A stretch of DNA of 64,000 nt, from NCBI GenBank assembly GCA_905178155.1, contig CAJINV010000002.1, positions 4,769,709 through 4,833,708 of the forward strand. Reading direction: 5' to 3'. The DNA comes from Amoebophrya sp. A120 (lineage: Eukaryota; Sar; Dinophyceae; Syndiniales; Amoebophryaceae). Position numbers and translations under genes: made by a program. This document shows positions 22,655 to 32,615 of this stretch, piece after piece; positions within the stretch are counted from its first letter, which is position 1, and every line of letters starts with the position of its first letter. The notes under the pieces are model-generated. The model saw nothing but the letters and a program-made list of their open reading frames with translations, made no database searches and was not told the DNA's origin.

Positions 22655-23310
22655 AGGATCATCCCCCAGAGGGTGGCCCCCCTCAAGATGCAGGGGGAAG
22701 GGGGGGAGGGGTTATGGATGGACCGGGGGGGCAGGCAGGGGGTAGCAAGCGAGCGAGGCCGGGGGCAGGCAGTCAGGCTGGGGCAAGGCAGCCAGGCCCG
22801 GGGCCGGCGGAAGGGAGCCGGGGGGCACACCGGGGACAGGGCGGGGCAGGCCGCGCCGCCTTGCTTTCTCGGTGCCCCGAGGCACGCAGGGCGCGGCGGG
22901 GCGCTGTTGGTATTTGCTGCGAGGCCTCCCAATGGGTTTCCTGGCCGTCTGAAGATCTGTCGGGGCCGGGCAGCTACCCAAAAAAGTTCGGAAGCGCCGG
23001 GCGCCCCGAGCCAACACAGGCGGCGCAGTGTGGCTCACGCACCCTCCCACCCCGGGCGAGGTCACGGCAAACGGCCCAGGGGGGAACCCGGCCGGGCGGG
23101 AGGGGGGCGGGGAGGTCCAGGGGCGGGTGCACGCGCGCAGAGAGGACGAGGTCGCCGGGGCAAAACCCCCCAAAGAGCAAGGAGGCGCAAACAGGAGCCG
23201 TCTGGGGCGGCTGTCGCGCCGGCGCCGTCGCGGCGGCTGGCCTAGACGACACCACCGAAGCCCTAAATCTTGAGGGGGGTGATCTTGGAATCTCGAGGGG
23301 GTGATCTTCA
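22655..23310. mobile_element. GC-rich island bounded by inverted repeats
   Basis: About 600 bp of sequence that looks far richer in G and C than its surroundings, with long G runs on the plus strand. CCCCCCTCAAGAT at 22677-22689 is matched in inverse by ATCTTGAGGGGGG at 23267-23279. The similarity extends outward imperfectly (GGATCATCCCCC against the complement of the GGGGGTGATCTT motif, present twice near 23274-23305). All minus-strand frames are nearly stop-free simply because of composition. Whether it moves is not shown; it could also be a foreign fragment. Confidence 0.55.
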
Positions 23311-24312
23311 TTTGATACGTCGGCGCCTCCGTCCGTTTTGGGTAGTCCAGGAAATAAAGAGAGCGGACCTCCGGGCGCGTGCCTCCGCGCGAGGGCCGAA
23401 ATAAAGACCATGATGATTGACCATTTTCATATTCGTCTTCGCCATACGCAATATAAGGTGGATCCCGATTCGAAGGAAAGATGGCCACATGTTCCGTTGC
23501 TGGGTTTTGCTCCACCGCTGTCGCCACGTAGAACTCTTTGTGGTGGCTGATGCTGCCATCGGAGCGTCTCTTAGTTGTCAGTATTGTGTTCGGTTCCACC
23601 CGCTTGTTGATGAACAGCGCCTTTGGATAGTTTCTGGGGACGGCGTCGTGAGAAACAGCGAAACGCAAACTCTCTCGAAACGGTTGAGGAGCTTCCGACT
23701 TGCAGCAGACATTGTCGTCAAAAGGTTCCTCGATTTTGTACAGAGCTTCCTCGTCGAGGGTGAAAACTTTAAAGTACACATCGGCAGCATTGTCCTGCTC
23801 GACAAAGTTCTCGGGCGGTACGCCGTTTGAGTTTGATGTCGTCGTAAAGTACAGTATGTCGTGCTGAGCAGCGTGGTGTCCGGCTGGGATCTGCAGAAAC
23901 ATCGAGATGTCGTTGTCGCAGTGCAAAACTCGATAGAGCCGGTACACCTGCACTGTAGTAGACGCGTGCGGCTTCGTTGGAGTTTGCCGATCAGAGCCCT
24001 TTCGACCATACACGTCGAAGTTGTTTTGCACGTCCGTTTTTGTGGCGGTTTTGTCGTCTCCCGTGTCGAAGATCTTCTTTGGCGGGATGGCCGCCTGCAT
24101 CCGCTCGTGCTGGCGTTGCTTTTCAACAAAGGCCGCAGACGCCCCAGCGGACGAAGCAAGCAGGCCGGGCCGTTCCCGTTGCACTTCATCACCCGCCTGC
24201 ATCACGCCAGCAGTAGCTTTGCGATGCTCAGAGAGATTGACGGACTCGGCTTCGAGAATGCAGAAACAGCCAACCGACGCGGATAGAAAATACTTGGCGC
24301 CACGACCTGCCA
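22712..24312 (-). CDS. secreted protein whose frame runs into a GC-rich insertion
   Basis: The ATG at 24312 opens MAGRGAKYFLSASVGCFCIL, a probable signal peptide. About 330 residues of normal-looking protein follow (for example STTVQVYRLYRVLHCDNDIS, ADVYFKVFTLDEEALYKIEE, HHKEFYVATAVEQN), mixed alpha/beta in character. From about 23300 the frame enters the GC-rich island and becomes Pro/Arg/Ala-rich with no folded features until the stop at 22712. The natural C terminus may therefore have been lost or replaced. The frame also stays open upstream to 24505, so a longer N terminus is possible but would bury the signal peptide. No family is recognised. Confidence 0.55.
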
Positions 24313-24644
24313 TTCTCCTTTGCAGGTTCTGGTGAATGTGGCTAATGAAGGCCTTTATTTTCGTCTCTTTGCAAGTTTGAAAACCGGATGCCGTGCCGAG
24401 TTTGCGACACTGAACTTCTTGTTCCAACAACTTGCGAGAAACTAGAGCAGATGGCTGCAAGCCCGAATGTTCCTCGTCCGGCTCGTTCGGGTTGTCCTTG
24501 TACAACAGTCTCGATTTTTACGTCAGAGCACGCGTAAGTAGGGTACCAAGCACAATGCGAACTCCCTTCCGCTTGTGGTGTTGCAATATATTTTACTGAC
24601 GAGTTGTCGCAGCTGCTTCTCGTTCCTCTTCTTCTTCCGTTGCT

Positions 24645-24930
24645 TTTAATTCTTAAAAAAAAGCCGCTGACTTCCGCTCAGTGGTTGCCAAGCAGGAGTC
24701 CGCTTTTTCGGTTTGAAGACTTTGTGTCGTCGCTGCCTCGAGTACGGAGTTGTAGTCGTAAAGGCGGTCTTGTTCTTCGAAAAGAAACCGGAAGCGGTAC
24801 TGCTTCTTGAGATGGTGTGTGTCCCTGTCCCAGCAGACGACGAGAGCGAGTCTGCTTGTAAATCCAGATCCAGTTCGTCGCGCGTTACAATGATTTTCCT
24901 CTGGTCCTGTGATGGTGCCTGAAGTGAGAT
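24645..24930 (-). other. possible coding exon, unassigned
   Basis: Two minus-strand frames look protein-like: one starts QDQRKIIVTRDELDLDLQAD and another reads HHLKKQYRFRFLFEEQDRLY then ends in a stop near 24650. A frame switch through a short intron would join them. It could be an upstream exon of the secreted-protein gene or a separate small gene. Confidence 0.25.
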
Positions 24931-27059
24931 TGATGCGCCGGCTTTGAACTGGTTTCCGCCAGTCTCGCTTATCAGTATTTCTACTAAATTCTAAGGTCTA
25001 AATTCTTATTCATGACCCATAAACCCTTTGTCGCATTTTTGGTACGGCCCGGTCTCAGACGCGGATCTCAATCTACTAGGTCTGTACAACAGGACCAGTA
25101 CAAGCGCGATGCTCATCGTTGAAGTCCTACGGACCAGCCCACTCCTGGAAATGCTCGCAGCGACGCGATTGGAGGCAACGCTATTCTGCTAGTGGGAGCA
25201 GGCACTACGACGAACAGCCTGGCGGACTGTAGGTCTTCTAGACTGTTCTTTTACAACGCTGCTGAGCATCCTGCTCTGCTGCAGCGAGCAGCCACGAAGA
25301 GTCCCCACGGATTTTGATGTGCGTGTGCGAGCACGAAGTGAACGAGCTGGCACCACAATCGGTTTGCCCCCACACACTACCTAAACTACCCTAGAGCGCT
25401 TTAGTGTACACGAGAACGAAAAGCCAAGCTCAACAGAGGTACGATCGGGTATGAAGTGGCATGGGGCAGGCAAGGGCAACGCTCTCGAAATAATGGCAGG
25501 CAAACATCGACTTTGGAATGGAAACGGTCCCACACTGCGCACGCGGAGGCACAGGGGTAAGCGGTGCCCACGCCGACAATAGAGGTCAAACGTGATGCGT
25601 CTCGCTCAATAAGGGCCTACATGCATGTCGAGATGAGAGGTAAGACGGAAGCGACGTCAAATGCAAAAGAAAGATGCCCGCACCGCTCAAATCAGCAAAG
25701 ATTCAGCAAGAGACCGCCTCTGCCAGCGGCGTGCAACACCTCCGTCAATCTTGATGATCAATGTAATTCATGATATTAAAGCACCTTTGCCGTCGCGTCT
25801 CTGTTGGCAAGATGGCTCTTCTTGATGTTGGTGCACCTAGTTTGCCCTTTCGTCTCGAAGATTATGTTGCGCTTTTTTTCCTTTCCTTCTGGAGTTTCGT
25901 CGCGATTCTGTTCTTTGATGAGTTTTGGTTCAGGCCGAAAGTCTCCTCGTCCTTAGTTTCAAGATGAAGATGGTATAGGTTAGAGAGTTAACAACTCTTC
26001 TTTTGGATATCGTTTTGTTCTTCTCGTATCTTGTGGTACTTTTGAAAGCAAGTTTTTTAAGTGGTGTTTTCAGAGTGAGTAAGTAGTTGTTGAGAGGCAA
26101 CCAAAAGCTTTGGTCAAAACCTTGGTGAGCTCCTGTAAGTTTTTGGCGTGCAGTTGAGGATTCACTCTTGAGGTTTACGAGGCAGGCCGTCAGGCAAGTC
26201 AAGTGAGTTCATCTCTTCGTAATGTTGAAGCGCAAGAAGGCCATCTACCACTACTAAATCTAGTAGTAAACGTACCGACAGTACGAGAAAGCCCTTCGCA
26301 GGGGCACGAACGAAATGCGTATGCGCACGACTCTACGGATGAGCAATCTTCAGGTGTACGAGGAATTTGGACGAACCGAGACGGCTTTATTTCCTTCTTT
26401 ACCTTATTTGCCTTTCGTTCAATGTTATGAACGCGCAGACGAACGAGACCGAGTCCGTAGATGGGTACTCACGTGACGTTGGAGTCGTAGTACCGATAGC
26501 AGAACCCGATGTCTCTATAGGCTAACCGAGACGCAAAACGCTGGAATAAAAGCCGATACCTCAAAGAAAGTTCACGAAGAGAAAAACCGAAACAGGCCTC
26601 TCGAAAAAAAAAACAGACTTTTTCAAAAGCCGACTTTTTCATATTGATGAAAAGACATAGACAAATAGCACTAAACTCGGACTAAAGTTGCAGCAAGAGC
26701 TGGGAATATAGGCGTCCGCGTAATAAAATTGAACAGGATCTTCATGCCTGCGCAAAAAACGTGCCTAAACGACGAGCCTCCAATGTCTATTGTTTTCGTC
26801 TGTCCATGTCGAACAGGGAAAGCGAGAGGAAAGCTGTCCATGATCTGCACTCCAACAGCAAATCGAAGTTCAACAGCGCTTTCCCAGCGACCGCACCACG
26901 GCAATCAAGGTTCGAGAGACATCAATTTGCTTTGACAAAGGTATTGCCAGCGTAGAAGCGGACGAGTCCGCTCTTCATCCTTTTGCTCTCATCCGTATCG
27001 ATCCTTCTCGTTGTTCTCCTTGTTGGCAGCTGAGAAATATCAATACCTACTTACTTACT
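24931..27059. other. intergenic, no gene supported
   Basis: Short frames only. From about 26300 to 27059 the sequence is a degenerate duplicate of 18600-19703. Confidence 0.45.
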
Positions 27060-28064
27060 TCACCGTCGCAATATGTAGTCCACGTGATTTTTATCCCTCT
27101 CCGGCACAGCAGGCTCTGCACCTTCTCCATAATAATCTCCGTCTTCCCTTCCTTTCAGCGGAACCCAAACCAGCTTGATGCGCTCTCGTTCCTGGGGTGA
27201 CAATTGCCGGCTGCATTGCCGTAAAACGCGCAGGTTGTCATCGAGAAGAAAGATTCTATTTCCGCAGGGGCGTGAAGGTGAGGTTGAAACTGAAAGTCTG
27301 GTGGACTCTGCGCTTCTCGTCAACGACGCAATCCCGGTGCTCTTGCCCTCACCACAGGCACCGGTCCCCTGCCTTCTTGAAAGTCGAGAGCGCGAACGGT
27401 TCTGAGCTTGTGGCCGTCCACAGTTTGTAGCTCCAGTTTCAGGGGGAAAAGCGACAGGCACAGGGGCGACCGAGTCACGAATCTTGGGGTTCGTCACCTG
27501 CTTCGTGCAACTAGAAAATCTCGTCCCGTCCGGCAGGACCACAGGTTGTCGAGAACTCTCCGGCAGGACCACAGGTTGTCGAGAACTTCCGTCCAAGAAC
27601 TGGCGTAGAACCTCGAACTTCCGGGTTTTCAAGCCGCGATGTCCGCTCCCGGAGCTGCAACAGCCAGCTCGGATGATTTCAAATGAATCAGAATCAAACC
27701 GGTGTGCTAGAAAAGCCCTGACATTTTCCTCTTTATTCGCGGTGATGACGATCAGAGAGGAGTGTTGAACAAGAGCGTTCTCCGGCTCTTGTCCGCGACC
27801 TGCTTCAACTTTGTGGTTCTTCATCTGACCACCAGACGCTTTTAAATGTATTAAATCAACACTCTCTCGTCGTCGTCCACACAAAATACTCTTCGCAAAA
27901 CTGATCACCTTTTCGCACGCGACCTGCTTGCCCTGCCTCTGTTCCTTTCCGGGGAGCGCAGCCTGGCCCTTGCTGTTGACACTTGAATGGAGGACGCCAT
28001 CAAAGTCAAAGCAAACAAGATCGCGCGGATCAAAAATCAGTGGCGGCTCGAAACGCAGGCTCAT
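27060..28064 (-). CDS. HAD-superfamily hydrolase-like protein
   Basis: A single open frame of 334 codons from ATG 28064 to TGA at 27060. The start has DLVCFDFDGVLHSSVN, which matches HAD motif I (DxDGx: nucleophile Asp plus acid/base Asp). LIVITANKEENVRAFL in the middle fits motif II with its Thr after a hydrophobic strand. IFLLDDNLRVLRQC in the C-terminal third fits the acidic motif IV that holds Mg. This order is typical of HAD phosphatases; the substrate cannot be told. Between motifs II and IV lies a variable Arg/Ser/Pro-rich insert, with a 29-30-bp tandem duplication at 27529-27588 giving two SSRQPVVLP units that are absent from the 20k paralog. A motif III Lys or Arg could not be assigned with certainty. 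Related copies: fused at 19704-20261, decayed at 12231-12900. Confidence 0.7.
   Translation of the reverse strand: MSLRFEPPLIFDPRDLVCFDFDGVLHSSVNSKGQAALPGKEQRQGKQVACEKVISFAKSILCGRRRESVDLIHLKASGGQMKNHKVEAGRGQEPENALVQHSSLIVITANKEENVRAFLAHRFDSDSFEIIRAGCCSSGSGHRGLKTRKFEVLRQFLDGSSRQPVVLPESSRQPVVLPDGTRFSSCTKQVTNPKIRDSVAPVPVAFPPETGATNCGRPQAQNRSRSRLSRRQGTGACGEGKSTGIASLTRSAESTRLSVSTSPSRPCGNRIFLLDDNLRVLRQCSRQLSPQERERIKLVWVPLKGREDGDYYGEGAEPAVPERDKNHVDYILRR
27529..27588. repeat. in-frame tandem duplication
   Basis: Two copies of a 29-30-bp unit containing GGCAGGACCACAGGTTGTCG inside the HAD-like gene. Confidence 0.9.
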
Positions 28065-29173
28065 GTTGTTTTGGGTGGAGGGGTATTGGAGCTGTAATGG
28101 AATGCTCTTGTTTTACTTAGCAGCAGGCGGAACGAAAAAGTAAAAGCTACTGCTATTCATTGCCGTGCGTCTACAATAAAAATCAATCTATGCTTATCCG
28201 CACTGGAGGTTGCTGCTCAAACAAAAAAAAAATTAATTCAAACTTATCTCACTATTCCACAAGCGTAGTTGTCGCACTGCTTCCTACGACAGCACCCGCG
28301 AGGACGCTGCGACCTGCTATTAACGAGATAACAGCGAACATCATACGCGAGAGGACACAGAAGCTACAGAAAAACTGATATTTGTCAGACAGTAGAGCGA
28401 ATGAAAAAAGCGACTGAGTAGTCGTTTCTTGATTCCACAGTGCTGATTTGAATTACAAGAAAAAACTAAAGTGGCACGACAAGTCGAGATCTTGATGTTC
28501 ATCAATCAGGAAATATCGGGGAAGCATACGACTCCGATTGAGGACCGCCAGCTGAAAAAGACACTTCCTGTAGCTCCGCCCCTTTTTGTTAGGTAAAGGT
28601 GCAGGGTCGGCATTGCATGTTGTCCTTCCGGTTCCGATATTGTCACGTCAGGACATAAAAGCGTTTTATACATATGGTTCTTCATCTTTTCGCTGCGTTC
28701 CTTTTTCTGTCTGCCGCTGCGATTATTATATACCATCTCGTTGACTTTTTCTTTCAGGAGAGGAAACGAAGGCCAAAAGAGATAAGGGTGAAGGTGATAC
28801 TAAGTAGCAATAGGTTTAGGAGGAAGCGAATACGATAACCATTACGAAGATAATTGTACTATCCCGTGACGCGCACGCGTAAGCCGCGATGGCGGTGACA
28901 CTTCTAGGTAGTACGTCAACACCGATCTTCAGGGAGATGCACATTTATTGAGCATTCATTGGCTGCAGCAGTAGGAATGCCTGCAACTGCCTGTCAAACA
29001 TTTACACTGTGACTGTTAGATGTTTTTTTACATTTGTTTATATCCATATTTATAGCAGCTTAGTCGATCGAACCAACATGACTACAACAGCTCTGTGACA
29101 AACTACCACGAGAATCATAAAGTACCATGGCAACAGTTTATACTTGTTTTTAAGTACTACACTCCTAGTTCCA
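28065..29173. other. intergenic, one doubtful small frame
   Basis: A minus-strand frame ending at 28506 encodes about 60 residues from an internal Met (KNHMYKTLLCPDVTISEPEG). It might be a small gene, but there is no supporting context. Nothing else is seen. Confidence 0.3.
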
Positions 29174-31719
29174 CGACGAAGTACTACACTCCGACCTCCT
29201 CCCGGGGGAAGGGTTCCTGGCGCAGGCCGCCGAACTTCTCGGCCTCCTCGCTTGAAAAGCACTGGAAAAGTGTCCTGTGTAAAAACGCGTGCAACTACCC
29301 AGACTTGTTTTTTTGTCATGCAGATTTACATTTGCAGGAAGACGAACGCTTGTGATAGATCATCCAGCTCCCAAAAATAACAGGCATATTTTGTAACATC
29401 CTGTGAACAACTTGTCATGCGTGACTCTTAAAACTTCAACTTCTGGATGTGTGTTGCAGAAATTGCATGTCCATGTTGACTCTGGCCGGGGGGTAGGCAC
29501 GACGTTTTCACACGGCATAAAAGGCACTGGCTGCTTCAGCTGAAGATCGACGGCAAAATTGTGGTACGCCGTGTCGGGGAGGTCGTAGCCCTTGATACTC
29601 CTCGTATTCGTCAGTCGATAATTGTATGCTGTGTTAACTCGTAGGTATACCCACCACCGTTGGGTTCTTTGTCATGGAGATTGATTTGCATGCCCAAAAT
29701 GTCATTCATACAGCAAAATCCACATCGAAGGCAATTATTTTCATCTGGTCGTTGTGTTGGGCGGCAGTTCGAGTTTGTATGTACTTAAGCAAGTGGTTTA
29801 GAAGTACTAACGCCGCGGCTACCCGCGCATATCGTGACTGAGACGAGGACCAGGGTGTGTACTTAGTCAACAACATGTGAATGTGTAAACAATCTCTACA
29901 AGAACAACTTCTTGATTTATCCAACGCAGACTTTGTTCATCCAACCTTGACTATGGGGTCGTGCTCGTGGGTAAGTACTACGTTTTCACACCGGATAAAT
30001 TCTGCATCTGGATGAGCAAGGGCTTAGTACACCTTGCCAGGTTGATCATCACGCGGTCCATCTTTGCCTTGATTTTCCCGTTGTTTTGTCGACACCTAGT
30101 TGCGTTTTTGGATCAAACCATGTAAGTAAACGCGGCCCTCGATCTATTTACTTTGCGAATGTTTGCTTACTGTGGGCAGAGTATGCAACAAAACCAAAAC
30201 TCTAATGAACTTCGGTCAACGCACAGTGGAAAACAAATGAGTGAGCAACGACAAGCGCCGCAGACTCCCGAAAAACTGGTAACCGTGCTTTTGTAAAGTA
30301 AAAATTTTCATGCATGACTCAGATCGTGTTCTTTATTTACCTGACAAATTGGTGCTGGTCCCCAAAAACGTGGAAGGTTTGCTCGAAGCAGGACAAAAAG
30401 ACGCACAGCTCGAGTTTTTTGGTGTGCCAGATACCGTTGCGGCCCCACCTCCTGCGGAACTCTTCGTCGAGAGCATAGATCTGGTGTAACAAGAAAGCAC
30501 GTTTCACTTTTTCGACGCGTATCAATTTTGTAATGAAGTTTCCGCAGGAAAACTGTGATTGTGTTGTATTCAACTGTAGAGATGACGACCATCAAGAAAA
30601 TCCTCAAGATCTTCTGTTTATGCTCCAACAAATAATACGTTCCAGCTTGTGCTTTTTCCCCGGCTGGGTCGGTCCTGAAGAATGCGCAGCAGGTCCTCGG
30701 CGTCGAGCTGTGCCACCTGGCGGTCGCGAAACGAGAAGATCAAATGCATCCCGAGGAAAATCAACGCACCAGTACCCCCAGTGATTCATAGTCAACACGA
30801 TGGGAAATGATTTCTTTGATACATCACGACAACCGGGAAATAATTTGAATTTGATACACGATTTAGAAGCTCCTTCGCATGAGAAACGTTCTGAGAATGG
30901 CAATGGAAACTCGCGACATGGAGTGTTATTACTTTGGGTTGCGGGTACGTTAAGTTCACTCAAGATAACCTGCCCGCTGCTGCTGATGTGGGTACCGACG
31001 GTGGTGGGTTTAGACTCGTCTTTGGACTCCACCACAGTCAGTGATTGGTCCTGTACCGCACACTATCACACAGAAAACTGTCACCTTTGTCATGCAATAA
31101 ATCGCACGTAGACCGGTGGATTCCTCTATTTCGATCGTCATCGTCCCTCGCCTCTGTAGTACAGCTTTTGCCTGGACGATGTTTCCAAAACTTTTTTCAT
31201 GTTGACACAAAACCACCTAATATTTTGACATGCTGTCAGTATTTTTCTGTGTCATAGATACCCGTCGTTTAGGTGGTACCGGTGGTAGGTGTGTTTCCAA
31301 TCCTGTCGCTCTGGCACCAAAGTCTTGATTGTAGCCAAGTTGTCGGACTGTAGTTTGTAGTTCGAGGAACGATTTATTGTTGTTGCTAGCTAGTGGTCAC
31401 TCACCCGCACATTGCAGTGCACCCAAATCAATATCAAAGACAAATAATCGCGAATCCATATAGGCGTAGTAAAGTATCGTACCTGTATGCTCTGGTTTAT
31501 TATTGGATTGCTGGTGGATCGCTGCAACCGGTGCACTTTGCTCCTAAACGGTAAGGCGTGGTAGTACGGCTCTGGGGGTGCGTCAAAGTTGTAGAAGCGT
31601 GTGTCAGCCCCGTCTTCCAGTTGCAACTTGTACCGGAGGTCTGGCCGGACGCGGGTCGCCGGAAAGGGCGGCGGCGGAACATTCGCTATGTCAGGCGGAA
31701 CGTACACGCGACCCGTCAT
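29174..31719 (-). CDS. unknown conserved-looking protein, eight or more exons
   Basis: ATG 31719 opens MTGRVYVPPDIANVPPPPFP. Exons with fully consistent phases and GT-AG introns: 31719-31483, 31347-31262, 31190-31085, 31050-30970, 30716-30639, 30573-30341, 30095-30033 and 29895-29712. A further exon at about 29665-29525 encodes QRWWVYLRVNTAYNYRLTNT and HNFAVDLQLKQPVP. Its acceptor is not unique and it ends at an introner, after which three frames compete to about 29174. The product looks like an ordinary folded protein: DLRYKLQLEDGADTRFYNF, LDAEDLLRILQDR, then a long helix-rich part (RAFLLHQIYALDEEFRRRWG). No signal peptide or membrane span is obvious. No family is recognised. Its clean introns contrast with the introner-filled neighbours. 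Confidence 0.62.
29266..29518. mobile_element. introner, family G
   Basis: Left end has TCCTGTGTAAAAACG; the right end has CGTTTTCACACGGCATAA in inverse. The flanks share AAAAGCACTGG (29255-29265) and AAAAGGCACTGG (29519-29530). The interior has two TTGTCATGC motifs. The reading frame after removal is ambiguous. Confidence 0.7.
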
Positions 31720-32615
31720 GGCTTTGGTGTGTTTTTCTTTTAACAAGATTGGCGGAAGGAAATACTCGGTCTCCGGTCTAGTGTTTTTTCCGTCTTGCTC
31801 TGCTCAGTTAGGACTGCATGAGCTGCTCGTGCTCTTTCGTATTGGCAGAAAAGACATTGGACGATGGATCACGGAATACATTCTGATCAATACCTGCTGT
31901 AGCAGAAATGGTTTCTCTACTCCTCTCTTTGCTGACAACCGATCGCAGCGGCGACGTCGATGGGATAAGACGAATTGAAGCTAGTTCCAACACACGACGA
32001 TGATGTAGACGTAGTTCATTGTCCTCCAACCAGATTTACTCTCAACTTACGTCGCGATGACAATGTGCGAAGTAGACAAGAAGTGGTTGCAGCCTCGACA
32101 ACAACCTTCACTCACTCGCGAACGACAACACTCGCGGAAGACAGAAGGACTTCTTTCAACTACATTGCAATGTAAAATCAAAATGAAGTTTGAGTAGATC
32201 ACTGTAGCCGGTGCGAACTGCAAGGTTTAGAATGCTTGACCTGTCGTGTTGGGTTGAAGAGAAGAAAGCGAAGAGGAATTCTAAATTGACCCTAGCTAGG
32301 ATGGGCGCGGCGCGTGTGTGGATACTTCTTTCAACTATAGACAACCAACGTTCTTGCCGAAATGGTGCGATCGAGCAGAAACACCAGCGTTGCCTTCCTT
32401 CAAAGCCGTAGGTGGTTCCTTGAGGACAGGTGCTTCCGTGTTGGTGCCTTCCGGCGCTTTTCCTCATTCTAAAATCACGCTTTGGTCTTGCTGTTTCCTT
32501 TCAATCACAATCATTGTCAAAAACAAACAACATCTACTTTCGTCAAAAAACCTCCAAAATCGGGCAAGAGAATCAGACCTCATCAAAAAAGACCACCTTC
32601 TAACTATGTCATTCA
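31720..32615. other. intergenic, no gene seen
   Basis: Between the start of the gene at 31719 and the stop at 32616. Only short, unconvincing frames. Confidence 0.4.

Noticed and set aside
22582-23304. 240-codon plus-strand Gly/Arg/Ala-rich frame in the GC-rich island
   Set aside because: All frames are open there because of composition; no start context or domain.
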